The notes: a model not told the origin generated them from the sequence alone. A stretch of DNA of 63,068 nucleotides from Streptomyces sp. G44 (GCF_016905445.1 NZ_JAFEXF010000017.1:1-63068), one strand, 5' to 3'; shown: positions 9,451 through 19,370, numbered from the stretch's first letter. A program made the numbers and translations.

Positions 9451-10859
9451 GCGGGGCTGTCAGCGGGGACGCGCACACCGGCGACGGCGGGGGCGTGAGC
9501 GGGGAAACGCCTACCGAGGGTGGCCGGGCCGGGCGCGGGCAAGCGCCGGCCGAGGACCGCCGGGCCGTGAGCGAGCGGCGGCTGCATCCCGTGACGCCGC
9601 TGCGCCGCGCCTGGGCGCCCTTCGCCGTCCTGGTGGGCTGGGCCGTCCACGACCCGAACGGCACGCAGCAGCGCCTGTCCGAACTGACGACCACCGCCCT
9701 GCTCCTCGGCTGCGCCGCCGTCGTCCTCGGAGGCGCCGCGTACGGCTTCCTGAGCTGGTGGTTCACCCACTTCGCGGTCACCGACTCGGAACTGCGCGTC
9801 CGCACCGGCCTGATCTTCCGGCGCACCGCCCACATCCGGCTCGACCGGCTCCAGGCCGTCGACGTGACGCGGCCCCTGCTCGCCCGTGTCGCGGGGGTGG
9901 CCAAGCTGAAGCTGGACGTCGTCGGCGCGGACAAGAAGGACGAACTGGCCTACCTGGGCGAGCGCGAAGCCGCCGAGCTGCGGGCCGAACTCCTCGCGCG
10001 GGCGGCCGGTTTCGCCCCGGAGGAGGCGCGTGAGGTCGGCGAGGCGCCGGTGCGCGGCCTGCTGCACGTACAGCCGCGCATGCTCGCTGTCTCGCTGATG
10101 CTGACGGGCGCGCCGTGGGCGATGCTCGTCGCCGCGGTCGTCGTGCCCGCCTTCCTGTGGTTCGCCACGCACAACCTGTGGACGGTCCTCGCCACCGGAC
10201 TGCCCATGCTGGGCGGTGCGTTCGCGAGCAGTGGCGGCCGGTTCATCACGGAGTACGACTGGACGGTGGGCGAGTCCCCGGACGGCCTGCGCATCGACCA
10301 CGGGCTGCTCGACAAGGCGCACGAGACGGTGCCGCCGGGACGGGTGCAGACCGTGCACGTCGTGCAGCCGCTGCTGTGGCGGCGCAGGGGCTGGGTGCGG
10401 GTCGAGCTGGACGTGGCGGGCTCGGCCAACAGCGTGCTGGTGCCGGTGGCGCCGCGGGAGCTCGCCGAAGCGGTCATCGGGCGCGTGCTGCCGGGCACGC
10501 GCGTGCCCGGCGCGGACGAGCTGTCCAGGCCTCCCACGCGCGCGGCGTGGTGCGTGCCGCTCTGGTGGAAGGGCTACGGCCTCGCGGTCACGGACACGGT
10601 CTTCGCGGCGCGGCGCGGCCGGTTCAAGCGCCGCCTGTCGCTGGTGCCGCACGCCAAGGTGCAGAGCGTGCGGCTGTCACAGGGGCCGTGGCAGCGGTAC
10701 CAGGGCGTGGCCGACGTACGGGTGGACACGGGCGCCGACAAGACGGTGACGGCCCGCCTGCGGCCGACCGCTGAGGCGGCGGCCCTCCTCCAGTCCCAGG
10801 CGGACCGCTCCCGCACGAGCCGCAGAGAGGCCCGCCCGGACCGCTGGATGACCCAGTAG
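9447..10859 (+). CDS. Multi-PH-domain (YdbT-like) membrane protein
   Basis: 470 residues. The first ~55 residues are Gly/Glu-rich and probably disordered. Then TM pair, a PH domain ([26 protein letters not shown]), a second TM pair (about 210-255), a second PH block ([20 protein letters not shown]) and a third at the C-terminus ([13 protein letters not shown]). Translationally coupled to the shorter PH protein upstream, matching the YdbS-YdbT pairing. GTG at 9447 is the overlap start; the coding frame is open upstream but that part lies within the preceding gene. Confidence 0.82.
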   Translation: MSGAVSGDAHTGDGGGVSGETPTEGGRAGRGQAPAEDRRAVSERRLHPVTPLRRAWAPFAVLVGWAVHDPNGTQQRLSELTTTALLLGCAAVVLGGAAYGFLSWWFTHFAVTDSELRVRTGLIFRRTAHIRLDRLQAVDVTRPLLARVAGVAKLKLDVVGADKKDELAYLGEREAAELRAELLARAAGFAPEEAREVGEAPVRGLLHVQPRMLAVSLMLTGAPWAMLVAAVVVPAFLWFATHNLWTVLATGLPMLGGAFASSGGRFITEYDWTVGESPDGLRIDHGLLDKAHETVPPGRVQTVHVVQPLLWRRRGWVRVELDVAGSANSVLVPVAPRELAEAVIGRVLPGTRVPGADELSRPPTRAAWCVPLWWKGYGLAVTDTVFAARRGRFKRRLSLVPHAKVQSVRLSQGPWQRYQGVADVRVDTGADKTVTARLRPTAEAAALLQSQADRSRTSRREARPDRWMTQ

Positions 10860-10874
10860 TCCCACCCGTCAAGG

Positions 10875-10896
10875 CCGCGTCCCGCGAGGGGCGCGG
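10875..10896. terminator. Short GC hairpin, possible bidirectional terminator
   Basis: Arms CCGCGTCCC and GGGGCGCGG (one T-G pair) around a GCGA tetraloop, 15 bases after the PH-protein stop and in the gap between convergent genes. No T-tract follows, as is common in Streptomyces. Assignment is by position and symmetry only. Confidence 0.4.
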
Positions 10897-11000
10897 CGAA
10901 GGACTGCGCGCCCCGCCACGACCGCCCCGCAGCCGAGAACCGCCCACGGCCCAGCCACCGCCCCGGCTCCAGCCACCGCCCGGCGGAACACGCCCCGCCC

Positions 11001-11061
11001 GACCCGCGGAGCGCTACGCCGACCCGCGGAGCGCTACGCCCGACCCGCGAAGCGCTACGCC
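11001..11061. repeat. Three tandem 20-bp units
   Basis: The unit GACCCGCGGAGCGCTACGCC occurs at 11001 and 11021 exactly and at 11042 with one inserted base before it and one change (GAAG for GGAG). Each unit contains AGCGCT, a 6-bp palindrome. The third unit overlaps the last codons of the coiled-coil membrane protein at 11055. Probably slippage expansion of a 3' intergenic sequence. Confidence 0.75.
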
Positions 11062-12161
11062 CGCAGAGCGGCCCGCAGCACCCCCACGTCGATCTGCTCC
11101 GTCTCGTCGTGCGCCGTGAGGTCGATGACCTGCCCCTCGCCCGCCGCGTCGTCCCTCTCGGTCGCGTCCTTGAACTCCGCCTCGGACTCCGCCTTGTGGA
11201 CCGCGAGTGCCTCCTCGCCCACCACATCGGCGAGGTCCTCGTTCTGCACGGACTCCAGCGCGGCGGGAGCCGCGCTCTTCGTGCCGAAGAAGTCGAAGCC
11301 GCCCCGGGGCGCCTGACGCCGGGTCTGCACGGGCGGCGCGACGGCGACCGCGCGCTCGTGCCCGCCGGATCCGTCGGCCGCCCCGGACTTCCCCCGCGAC
11401 TCGTCCTCCGCGTCCGGCCCGGTCTCGGGGGCCGCTTCCCGCGCCGCTTCCGGCCGCGCCTCGGGCGCCGTACGGGCCGCCATGCGGTCGAGCGCCGCGT
11501 TGGCCAGCGCGAAGAGCGACGGCGCCGGGGCCGTGCCCGCCGAAGCCTCCCCCGTGCCCGTACCGGCTGCCGCACTCGCGCCCGAAGCACCGCTTCCGGC
11601 AGAGCCGCCCGCCCGCACCGGCGCTCCCGCCCGCACCGCGGGCACCAGATCCGCGGCGCCGCTGCCGCCCCCGGACCCGGAAGCCGACAGCGCCGGCGCC
11701 GTGGACGACGCCTCCAGGGCGAGCAGCCGCCGCCCCTCCAGCGCACTGGCCCGCTCCGTCTCGGCGGTCGCGTACCGCCGCAGGAGCGCGGCGTGTTCAT
11801 TGCGCAGCGCGGCCAGCTCGGCCCGCTTGGCGCGGAGCTTGGTCTCCAGCTTGCCCCGCAGCTCGCGGGACTCCTCGAGGTCGGACTCGGCCTCGGCTAT
11901 CCGTTCCTCGTGACGCCACTCGTCGCTCGCTCGCGCGCGCGTGAGTTCGGCGACGCGTTTGCCCGCCGCCTGGTCCCAGCGGCGCATGACGACCGAACCG
12001 ACGACGGCAGCGGCGGCCGCGACCGCGACGAGCCCGCGGAGCACGACCGGTTCCGCGAACATCCAGGAGCCGCCGGCGCAGAGAACGGAGACGCCTGCGA
12101 CCGTCGAAGGGGGAAGCAGCCTGTGCAAGGGTGGGGAATGGCGGTGACGTCCACGTGGCAT
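11055..12161 (-). CDS. Membrane-anchored coiled-coil protein, hypothetical
   Basis: 368 residues with no enzyme motif. The N-terminus is basic (RGRHRHSPPLHRLL) followed by two short hydrophobic stretches (about 20-35 and 40-60). Residues 70-150 are a strong heptad-type coiled coil rich in Glu, Arg and Ala (RIAEAESDLEESRELRGKL and KRAELAALRNEHAALLRRY). The rest is low-complexity Ala/Ser/Gly/Pro plus an acidic region with a more ordered C-terminal end (ALAVHKAESEAEFKDA). A structural or scaffold role at the membrane is plausible but unproven. Start at 12161 precedes the basic segment; an upstream start would add 21 residues. Confidence 0.7.
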   Translation of the reverse strand: MPRGRHRHSPPLHRLLPPSTVAGVSVLCAGGSWMFAEPVVLRGLVAVAAAAAVVGSVVMRRWDQAAGKRVAELTRARASDEWRHEERIAEAESDLEESRELRGKLETKLRAKRAELAALRNEHAALLRRYATAETERASALEGRRLLALEASSTAPALSASGSGGGSGAADLVPAVRAGAPVRAGGSAGSGASGASAAAGTGTGEASAGTAPAPSLFALANAALDRMAARTAPEARPEAAREAAPETGPDAEDESRGKSGAADGSGGHERAVAVAPPVQTRRQAPRGGFDFFGTKSAAPAALESVQNEDLADVVGEEALAVHKAESEAEFKDATERDDAAGEGQVIDLTAHDETEQIDVGVLRAALRA

Positions 12162-12330
12162 GGCCAGAAACTTACCGCGCGTAGGCGAAGTCTGGTGCCC
12201 CGCCCGCCAAAAAGCAGGTGCCACATCGATAACTCGTCACAACTCCCCACCCTCCTGTGCGTCTCTTCTCCGCTTTGCCCCGGCGGTCACCTTCCGGTTC
12301 GGCCCCGGGGCCGCACGGCCGATTCCTTGA

Positions 12331-13308
12331 TCAACTTCCGATGAGATCCTTCGACTTCAGATAGTCCTGCGCGACATCCGCTTCCTTCTGCCGCTCCTCG
12401 TCGACCTTCCGGTTGAGTTCGATGAGGTCTTCCGTCGTGAGCGTCTTGGTCAGCTTCGCGAGCGCGTCGGCTATCTCCTTGGCGCCCGCTTCCCCGGCGT
12501 TGACCACGGGAAGGATGTTGTCCGCGTTCTGGAGCTTCTTGTCGTCCTCAAGGATCACGAGGTCGTAGTTCTTCAGCGTCGCGTCGGTCGTCGTGGTCAG
12601 CACCAGCTGGTCGGTGCCGTTCTTCACGGCCTGCTTGGACTGCGTGGTGCCGACGCCCTTGGGATCGATGCCGGCGACATCGATCCCGTACTTCTTCTTC
12701 AGGCCGGGTGCGCAGAAGGGCCGCGTCTCGCATTCGTCGCCCGCCGCGATCGTGACCTTCTCGCCCGACCTGCCGAGATCCGAGAGGGTCTTGAGCTTGT
12801 GCTTCTCGGCGTATTCCTTGGAGACCGCGAACGCGTTCTGGTCGACAGCCCGTCCCGCCGGGAGCACCTTCAGGCCCTGCGGCTTCGCGAGCTTCTCCAG
12901 GGCGCTCACCGTCGCGTCGAGATCACTGGAGGCGACGGGCTCGGCCTTCGGGCCGTTCTTCTCCAGGTTGAGGAATTCCGCGAGCGTCGCGGCGTATTCG
13001 GGCGTGACGTCGATCGAGCCCTTCTTCAGTTCGGGCTTGTAGATCTCGCGGTTCTGCACGGTCTTGACCTGCGTGTCATATCCGGCCTCTTCGAGAACGC
13101 CCGCGTAGAGCTCGGCGAGGACCTTCTGCTCGGTGAAGCGCGCCGACCCCACCACGAGCGAGCCCTTCTTGCCGTCGCCCGCCTTGTCCGAACCCTTGCC
13201 CTCGTCCTCCAGGCTGTCCCCGCCGCACGCGGCGAGCCCCGCGGTCAGCGCCACGACGGCCGCGGCCGCCCCTGCCATCCGTCGCGCACGACGCGTTGTG
13301 CTGTTCAT
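12331..13308 (-). CDS. Osmoprotectant ABC transporter substrate-binding lipoprotein (OpuBC/ProX type)
   Basis: 325 residues with a lipoprotein signal: basic MNSTTRRARR, hydrophobic core, and lipobox LAAC with Cys28 as the lipidated residue. A Gly/Lys/Asp linker follows, then the solute-binding fold of OpuAC type (SLVVGSARFTEQKVLAELYAGVLEEAGY begins the domain; VTPEYAATLAEFL is characteristic). The family captures glycine betaine, choline or carnitine outside the membrane. It lies in the same direction as two permease genes and opposite to the ATPase at 14958, together a complete importer. Ligand identity cannot be set from sequence. Confidence 0.9.
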   Translation of the reverse strand: MNSTTRRARRMAGAAAAVVALTAGLAACGGDSLEDEGKGSDKAGDGKKGSLVVGSARFTEQKVLAELYAGVLEEAGYDTQVKTVQNREIYKPELKKGSIDVTPEYAATLAEFLNLEKNGPKAEPVASSDLDATVSALEKLAKPQGLKVLPAGRAVDQNAFAVSKEYAEKHKLKTLSDLGRSGEKVTIAAGDECETRPFCAPGLKKKYGIDVAGIDPKGVGTTQSKQAVKNGTDQLVLTTTTDATLKNYDLVILEDDKKLQNADNILPVVNAGEAGAKEIADALAKLTKTLTTEDLIELNRKVDEERQKEADVAQDYLKSKDLIGS

Positions 13309-13383
13309 CGGTGAACCACCATTTCGAAAGGGAAGGAGGACAAACTCACTGGGCAAGCCGCGCGCCCGGCACGCCACCGGGAC

Positions 13384-14064
13384 TCACCGCGCCGCCCCGC
13401 CCGACCGCCGCATCGGATCGAAGACGCGCCCCGCCACCACCAGGACCCCCTCCACCAGCAGGGCGAGCAGCGCCACCAGGAAGGCGCCCGCGACCACTTG
13501 GGGGGTGTTCTGGAGGTTGAACCCGGCGGTGATGATCCGGCCGAGGCCGCCCTCGCCCGCCATCGCGGCGAGCGTGGCCGTCGCGACGACCTGCACCCCG
13601 GCGGACCGGATGCCGGTCATGATCAGCGGATACGCGAGCGGCAGCTCGACCCGCGCGAACACCTGGCCGCCGCTCATGCCCATCCCGCGCGCGGCCTCCA
13701 CCACCGCCCGGTCCACCTCGCGCATCCCGAGGTAGGCGTTGGTCAGCAGCGGCGGCACGGCGAAGAGGACCAGCGCGATCAGCGTCGGCGCGTCGCCGTG
13801 CTCACCGAGCGGGGTGAGCGTGAGCAGGATCAACAGGGCCAGCGTGGGCACCGCCCGGCCGACGTTGGAGACGTTGACCGCGAGCGCGCCGCCCTTGCCG
13901 AGGTGGCCGAGCCAGAGCGCGAGGGGCAGCGCGATCAGGCAGGCGACGGCGAGGCAGACCCCGCTGAAGTACAGGTGCTCGGCGAGGCGGTGCCACACCC
14001 CCTTCTCGCCCTGCCAGTTGGCGCCGGTGGTCAGCCAGTCGTACGCACCCGTGATCGCGTTCAT
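13384..14064 (-). CDS. Osmoprotectant ABC transporter permease 2
   Basis: 226 residues with about six membrane segments and the EAA-like loop EAARGMGMSGGQVFARVELPLAYPLIMTGI (landmark EAARGMGMS...LPLAYPLI). This type of inner-membrane permease forms the channel with its partner at 14061-14789; the ATG at 14064 overlaps the partner's stop (ATGA). The C-terminal GLGRIITAGFNLQNT block is typical of OpuB/OpuC permeases. It precedes the binding-protein gene by 75 bases. Confidence 0.9.
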   Translation of the reverse strand: MNAITGAYDWLTTGANWQGEKGVWHRLAEHLYFSGVCLAVACLIALPLALWLGHLGKGGALAVNVSNVGRAVPTLALLILLTLTPLGEHGDAPTLIALVLFAVPPLLTNAYLGMREVDRAVVEAARGMGMSGGQVFARVELPLAYPLIMTGIRSAGVQVVATATLAAMAGEGGLGRIITAGFNLQNTPQVVAGAFLVALLALLVEGVLVVAGRVFDPMRRSGGAAR

Positions 14065-14789
14065 GCCGGTTCAGCCACCTTGGCCACGGCCGCCTTGCGC
14101 GCGGCGCGGTTCGTCCGTATTCGGTGTGTGCGCGTCCAGGGCGTCAGCCATCGCTGGAGCGCGAGCAGCAGCAGGTCGGCGGCGACGGCGAGCAGGACGC
14201 ACAGCACGGAGGCCGTGAGCACCTGGGCCTTGAAGGTCGTGTCGAGGCCGTCGAGGATCAGGGTGCCGAGGCCGCCGTAGTCCACGATGGCGCCGACTGT
14301 CGTCAGGGCGACCGTGGAGACCGTGGTGATGCGGACGCCGGCCAGCAACGCGGGCAGCGCGAGCGGCAGTTCCACTTCCCACAGGAGTCTCAGCGGGCCG
14401 TACCCCATCCCTTTGGCGGCGTCCCTGGCCTCGTCGGGAACGGCCTGGAGCCCGGCCAGGATGTTCCGCACGAGGACCGTGAGGGAGTACAGCACCAGGC
14501 CGGTGACGACCAGTGAGGCGGAGAGCCCGAAGAAGGGCAGGAGCAGCGAGAACATCGCGAGCGAGGGGATCGAGTACAGCACGGTCGTCACGCCGAGGAT
14601 CGGTCCCGCCAGGAAGCGCCGGCGCCGCGCGAGGAGCGCGAGCGGCAGGGAGACGGCGAGGCCGATCGCCACCGAGGCGAGCGTGATCCCGATGTGCTGG
14701 AGCGTCGCGTCGGTCAGCTCCTGGCTGCGGGTGCTCACGTACTCCCCGCAGATCCAGTCGTTCGTCACCAGACAGTTCCGCTCGGCCAC
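14061..14789 (-). CDS. Osmoprotectant ABC transporter permease 1
   Basis: 242 residues. The first membrane segment starts near residue 30, then the permease fold with the cytoplasmic coupling loop DEARDAAKGMGYGPLRLLWEVELPLALPALLAG (landmark AKGMGYG...LPLALPALL) and the GGLGTLILDGL block before the last segments. The GTG at 14789 is chosen because GGGAGG lies ten bases upstream. It is first of three genes (permease, permease, binding lipoprotein) and divergent from the ATPase gene, with about 170 bases between the two starts for shared control. Confidence 0.88.
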   Translation of the reverse strand: MAERNCLVTNDWICGEYVSTRSQELTDATLQHIGITLASVAIGLAVSLPLALLARRRRFLAGPILGVTTVLYSIPSLAMFSLLLPFFGLSASLVVTGLVLYSLTVLVRNILAGLQAVPDEARDAAKGMGYGPLRLLWEVELPLALPALLAGVRITTVSTVALTTVGAIVDYGGLGTLILDGLDTTFKAQVLTASVLCVLLAVAADLLLLALQRWLTPWTRTHRIRTNRAARKAAVAKVAEPA

Positions 14790-14957
14790 GCGCCCACACC
14801 TCCCCCGAAATCGCGGACGTATGCCGCACACACGTCCCCCCGTGTCTGGCGACCCTAACGCGCGGCACCGACAATCGCCGAGAGCCGTCGCGCGGCCGCA
14901 ACACGGCCGTCACGCGCGGCCCCCACGGCCCGCCGCCGTCCGCCACAATGGGGAAGC

Positions 14958-16115
14958 ATGATCCGGTTCGAGCACGTCACCAAGCGCTACGCGGACGGCA
15001 CCACGGCCGTCGACGACCTGTCCTTCGAGGTCGCCGAGGGTGAACTGGTCACCCTCGTCGGCCCGTCGGGCTGCGGCAAGACGACCACGATGAAGATGGT
15101 GAACCGGCTCATCGAGCCGACCGAGGGCCGCATATTCGTGGACGGCGACGACATAGCGGCGACCGACCCGGTCCAACTGCGGCGCCGCATCGGTTACGTC
15201 ATCCAGCAGGTCGGGCTCTTCCCGCACAAGACCGTCCTGGACAACACGGCGACCGTCCCGCACCTCCTCGGCGTCAAGCGCGGCAAGGCCCGCGAGCGCG
15301 CCGCCGAACTCCTCGACCTGGTCGGCCTCGACCCGTCCGTCTTCGGCGACCGCTACCCCGAGCAGCTCTCGGGCGGCCAGCGCCAGCGGGTCGGCGTGGC
15401 CCGCGCCCTGGCGGCCGATCCGCCGGTGCTCCTCATGGACGAGCCGTTCGGCGCGGTCGACCCCGTGGTGCGCGAGCACCTCCAGAACGAGTTCCTGCGC
15501 CTCCAGCAGGCCGTGCGCAAGACCGTGTTGTTCGTCACGCACGACATCGAGGAGGCGGTCCGCCTCGGCGACCGCATCGCCGTCTACGGCCAGGGCCGCA
15601 TCGAGCAGTTCGACACGCCCTCGACGGTCCTCGGCGCTCCCGCGAACGCGTACGTGGCCGACTTCGTCGGCGCGGACCGCGGCCTGAAGCGGCTCTCCGT
15701 GACCCCGATCGAGGAGGGCGATCTCGAACAGCCGCCCGTGGTGCACCTCGACGACCCGCTGCCCAGGGAGCTCGACGCCCGCTGGGCCGTCGTCCTGGAC
15801 GGCGAGAACAACCTGCACGGCTGGATCTCCGCCGAGCACGCGCGCGTGGGCGACGGCACGGTCCGCGCGCACGCCCGCCGGATGGAGGCCTGGCTGCCGG
15901 TCGGGGCGAGCCTGAAGCAGGCGTTCGCGACGATGCTCCAGCACGACGCGGGCTGGATCGCGGTCATCGACAAGGACAGCGAGGGCCGCTTCCTGGGCGT
16001 GCTGACCCCGGCCCGGCTGCACGAGGCGCTGCGCCGCTCGACGGCGGCGGACGCGCGGGACATCGCGCGGGCGGAGGTCGAACTGGAGACGGTCGCGGCC
16101 ATCGGCACGGACTGA
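14958..16115 (+). CDS. Osmoprotectant ABC transporter ATPase with C-terminal CBS-like region
   Basis: 385 residues. Walker A GPSGCGKTT (about 34-42), Q-loop YVIQQVGLFPH, signature LSGGQRQRVGVARAL, Walker B VLLMDEPFGA and switch His in FVTHDIEEA. After about residue 240 a second region (NNLHGWISAEHARVGDG ... GWIAVIDKDSEGRFLGVLTPARL) resembles paired CBS domains, which in OpuA/OpuCA sense ionic strength. It energises the divergent permease-binding protein set. Only the separate orientation of the ATPase is unusual. Confidence 0.92.
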   Translation: MIRFEHVTKRYADGTTAVDDLSFEVAEGELVTLVGPSGCGKTTTMKMVNRLIEPTEGRIFVDGDDIAATDPVQLRRRIGYVIQQVGLFPHKTVLDNTATVPHLLGVKRGKARERAAELLDLVGLDPSVFGDRYPEQLSGGQRQRVGVARALAADPPVLLMDEPFGAVDPVVREHLQNEFLRLQQAVRKTVLFVTHDIEEAVRLGDRIAVYGQGRIEQFDTPSTVLGAPANAYVADFVGADRGLKRLSVTPIEEGDLEQPPVVHLDDPLPRELDARWAVVLDGENNLHGWISAEHARVGDGTVRAHARRMEAWLPVGASLKQAFATMLQHDAGWIAVIDKDSEGRFLGVLTPARLHEALRRSTAADARDIARAEVELETVAAIGTD

Positions 16116-16146
16116 CTGCCGTCCGAGGACGCCGGAAAAGAGCGGC

Positions 16147-17265
16147 TCAGTTGTCGTCGAGCCGCCCGCTCATCCACTGGAGGGTGGCGGGGATCTCCCT
16201 GCGCCAGGTGTTGAAGTTGTGCCCGCCGCTTTCGAGTGTGATCGACGACACGCGCGTGGGCTCCTTCACCTTGTCGATGAACCGCACGGTGTCCCGGTAG
16301 TTGTCCTCGCCCTTCTTGCTGGTGGTCACCAGCAGGGACGTCTTGGGCGCCGGCTTGTGGTCGAGGTACCACATCAGGTCCGCGTCGCGCTCCAGCTGCT
16401 CGTCGCCGTGGAAGAGGTCGCCGGTGGTGACGTCGATGGGCGCCTTGTAGTACGCCGACAGGCCCGCCGCGGCGCCGTACCGGCCGGGGTGGTGCATGGC
16501 GAGCTTCAGGGCGCAGTAGCCGCCGGTGGAGTCGCCGATGACGCCCCAGTTCCGGGCCTTGGTGCCCACCCGGTAGTGCTGTGTGATGGCGCCGGGCAGG
16601 TCCTTGGCGAAGAACGTCTCCGTCTGCGGGCCGTCGGGGATGTCCACGCACTCGGTGTCGCGCGGCGGCGCCACGGTCGGCCGCAGCATGATCAGGACCA
16701 TCGGCTGCATCTTGCCCTCGGCGGAGAGCCGGTGGGCGGTCTGGGGGTAGTGCAGCCCTTTGATGAGCGCCTCGGCGGTGCCCGGGTAGCCGGTCAGGAC
16801 CACGGCCGCGGGGAAGGTGCGGTTGCGGTAGAACGACTGGAAGTACTCGGGCGGCAGGTAGACGTAGGCGGGGGAGCCTATCCGGGACTCCTTCCCGCCG
16901 ATCTCGATCTTCTGGATCTGGCCGCCGGTGGCGGGCCGTTTGCCGCCGGGCACGTTCACCGGCTTGGTGTCGAGGACCTTGACGGGCCCTGCTCCTTTGG
17001 CCGGATCGTGGTCCACCACGATGCCGGGGGTCGTCTCCTGGCCGAAGAGGTCGGCCCAGGTGGCGTAGAAGCCGAAGGCCTGGTTGGCCGCGAGGCCGAC
17101 GGATGCGAAGATCGTCACCTGAGTGGCGAGGAGCAGGCCGACGCGGCCCGTGATCGCCTTCCAGTTGCGGCGGGCGAGCCGCGGCCAGAGCCAGATGGTG
17201 CCGAAGAAGAGCAGTACGGCCAGCAAGACCGCAAGGGCGAGGACCTTGTTGCTCGTGAGACCCAT
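16147..17265 (-). CDS. Membrane-anchored alpha/beta-hydrolase-fold esterase
   Basis: 372 residues. Residues 5-30 and about 40-70 are hydrophobic segments separated by an Arg-rich loop, so the catalytic part is probably outside the membrane. The hydrolase domain starts near 120 (AYVYLPPEYF, then VVLTGYPGTAEALI) and has nucleophile elbow GDSTGG, a conserved acidic position in TSKKGEDNYRD, and a late His in ESGGHNFNTWRRE, the pattern of the antigen-85/esterase-D-type superfamily. The substrate is unknown; cell-envelope esters are possible. Start ATG at 17265 has AGGAAAA upstream. It is divergent from the MprF-like gene. Confidence 0.85.
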   Translation of the reverse strand: MGLTSNKVLALAVLLAVLLFFGTIWLWPRLARRNWKAITGRVGLLLATQVTIFASVGLAANQAFGFYATWADLFGQETTPGIVVDHDPAKGAGPVKVLDTKPVNVPGGKRPATGGQIQKIEIGGKESRIGSPAYVYLPPEYFQSFYRNRTFPAAVVLTGYPGTAEALIKGLHYPQTAHRLSAEGKMQPMVLIMLRPTVAPPRDTECVDIPDGPQTETFFAKDLPGAITQHYRVGTKARNWGVIGDSTGGYCALKLAMHHPGRYGAAAGLSAYYKAPIDVTTGDLFHGDEQLERDADLMWYLDHKPAPKTSLLVTTSKKGEDNYRDTVRFIDKVKEPTRVSSITLESGGHNFNTWRREIPATLQWMSGRLDDN

Positions 17266-17519
17266 GGGGTTTTCCTGCCTGCGCTTTCTACTACCGTTGC
17301 CTCGGGCTTGCCGCGGCGGGACCGGATCGGGGCTCTGGCCTTGCCGGCCCTCGCCGAAAGCCTTGCCAGCGCTTTTCCAGCGGTTTCCGGTCGGGAATGA
17401 ACCCGTTTCCCCGAAGAACCGTCCTAGAGGGCGCAATGGTGCCGGATGCCGTTTTGGCGCCGGATTCAAGCTCTCTCGCAGAACTACGGGATGCGATGTC
17501 TGTCAGGATAGATGGGGAA

Positions 17520-19340
17520 ATGTCGAGTGGGGTTCCGGGGAGTGAGGATCGCCACCGCGACAGCCGCCTCCGCCGGATACTGCGCGGCCCGCGCCCCGAG
17601 GCCGTGCCGACCCTCGTCGCCAGAGCCTGCACGCTCGTAGGTCTGCTGAACATCGCGGCGGGTGTCTTCCCGCGCTTCCGGTACAGCCGCATGCACGCCA
17701 TCGCCGAGGTGCTGCCCGGCGCGCTCGGCCCCTTCGCGGCCGCACTCGCGCTCAGCTCCGGCATCCTCCTGCTCCTGCTCGCGCACGGTCTGCGGCGCCA
17801 CAAGCGGCGTGCCTGGCGGGCCGCCGTGGTCCTGCTGCCCGCGGGCGCCGTGGCGCAGTTCGCGTACCGGCACTCGGTGATCGGTGTCCTGATCTCGCTC
17901 GCGCTCCTCGCGCTGCTGCTGCGTCATCGTAGTGAGTTCACGGCCCTGCCCGATCCGCGCAGCCGCTGGCGGGCGCTGGCCAACTTCGTGCTTCTCGGTG
18001 CCGGATCGATTCTGCTGGGCCTGGTGATCGTCAGCGTCCACCCGGGCAGGGTCATCGGGGACCCCAGCATCACGGAGCGCCTGGAGCACGTCCTCTACGG
18101 CCTGTTCGGCTTCGAGGGCCCCGTCGCCTACTCCGGGAACACGTCCTGGACCGTCGGCTTCTCCCTCGGCGCCCTCGGCATGCTCACCGCCCTCACCACC
18201 ATCTACCTCGCCTTCCGCCCCGAGCACCCGGCCGCGCGCCTCACCGAGGACGACGAGACCAGGCTGCGCGCCCTGCTGGACAAGCACGGCGGCCGCGACT
18301 CGCTCGGCCACTTCGCGCTCCGCCGCGACAAGGGCGTCGTCTTCTCCCCCAGCGGCAAGGCCGCCGTCACCTACCGCGTCGTCTCCGGAGTGATGCTCGC
18401 CAGCGGCGACCCCATCGGCGACGTCGAGGCCTGGCCCGGCGCCATCGAGCGCTTCATGGACGAGGCGAAGGCCCACTCCTGGACGCCCGCCGTCATGGGC
18501 TGCTCCGAGACCGGCGGCGAGGTGTGGACCCGCGAGACCGGCCTGGACGCCCTCGAACTGGGTGACGAGGCGGTGGTGGACGTCGCGGATTTCTCCCTGT
18601 CCGGGCGTGCGATGCGCAACGTACGCCAGATGGTCAAGCGGATCGAGCGCAATGGCTACGAGACGCGCGTACGGCGCATCCGTGACCTCGGTGAGCAGGA
18701 GCTCGCCAGGATCCAGCGCGCCGCCGACGACTGGCGCGGCACCGACACCGAGCGCGGCTTCTCCATGGCGCTCGGCCGCATCGGCGACCCGGGCGACGGC
18801 GACTGCCTGATCGCCACCGCCCACAAGGCCGACGAGGAAGCGGGTCCCTACGGAGACCTCAAGGCCGTCCTCCACTTCGTGCCGTGGGGCAAGGACGGGG
18901 TCTCGCTGGACCTCATGCGCCGCGACCGCGCCGCCGACCCCGGCATGAACGAACTGCTCATCGTCGCCGCCCTCCAGGCCGCCCCGAAGCTCGGCATCGC
19001 GCGCGTGTCCCTCAACTTCGCGATGTTCCGCGCGGCCCTCGCACGCGGCGAGAAGATCGGCGCGGGCCCGGTCCTGCGCGCCTGGCGGGGCCTGCTGGTC
19101 TTCCTCTCCCGCTGGTTCCAGATCGAGTCGCTGTACAAGTTCAACGCAAAGTTCCGCCCCCGCTGGGAGCCCCGCTTCGTCGTCTACCGCTCCAGCAAGG
19201 ACCTCCCTCGCATCGGCTTCGCCGCCATGCAGGCCGAGGGCTTCGTGACCCTCGCGCTGCCCCGCTTCCTGCGCCGGGGCACCCCGCAGCGCCGTCCCTG
19301 CCCGCACCAGAACGCCGAACGCGAGATGCAGGCGGCGTAA
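17520..19340 (+). CDS. MprF/LysX-like phosphatidylglycerol lysyltransferase-domain protein
   Basis: About 606 residues. The first 190-220 hold six or seven membrane segments; the C-terminal ~340 residues are the DUF2156/LPG_synthase_C domain with GNAT-like blocks (FSPSGKAAVTYRVVSGVMLASGDPIGD begins it; landmarks SGDPIGD and SLNFAMFR). Such domains transfer lysine from Lys-tRNA to anionic lipid, altering surface charge and peptide resistance. Unlike mycobacterial LysX there is no fused lysyl-tRNA synthetase. The start is uncertain: in-frame ATGs occur at 17397, 17436 and 17520; I use 17520 because upstream residues are not membrane-like. The gene before folP probably shares no function with it. 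Confidence 0.85.
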   Translation: MSSGVPGSEDRHRDSRLRRILRGPRPEAVPTLVARACTLVGLLNIAAGVFPRFRYSRMHAIAEVLPGALGPFAAALALSSGILLLLLAHGLRRHKRRAWRAAVVLLPAGAVAQFAYRHSVIGVLISLALLALLLRHRSEFTALPDPRSRWRALANFVLLGAGSILLGLVIVSVHPGRVIGDPSITERLEHVLYGLFGFEGPVAYSGNTSWTVGFSLGALGMLTALTTIYLAFRPEHPAARLTEDDETRLRALLDKHGGRDSLGHFALRRDKGVVFSPSGKAAVTYRVVSGVMLASGDPIGDVEAWPGAIERFMDEAKAHSWTPAVMGCSETGGEVWTRETGLDALELGDEAVVDVADFSLSGRAMRNVRQMVKRIERNGYETRVRRIRDLGEQELARIQRAADDWRGTDTERGFSMALGRIGDPGDGDCLIATAHKADEEAGPYGDLKAVLHFVPWGKDGVSLDLMRRDRAADPGMNELLIVAALQAAPKLGIARVSLNFAMFRAALARGEKIGAGPVLRAWRGLLVFLSRWFQIESLYKFNAKFRPRWEPRFVVYRSSKDLPRIGFAAMQAEGFVTLALPRFLRRGTPQRRPCPHQNAEREMQAA

Positions 19341-19370
19341 CCCGCTCCCGTCCGGGCCTACGCTGGAGAC

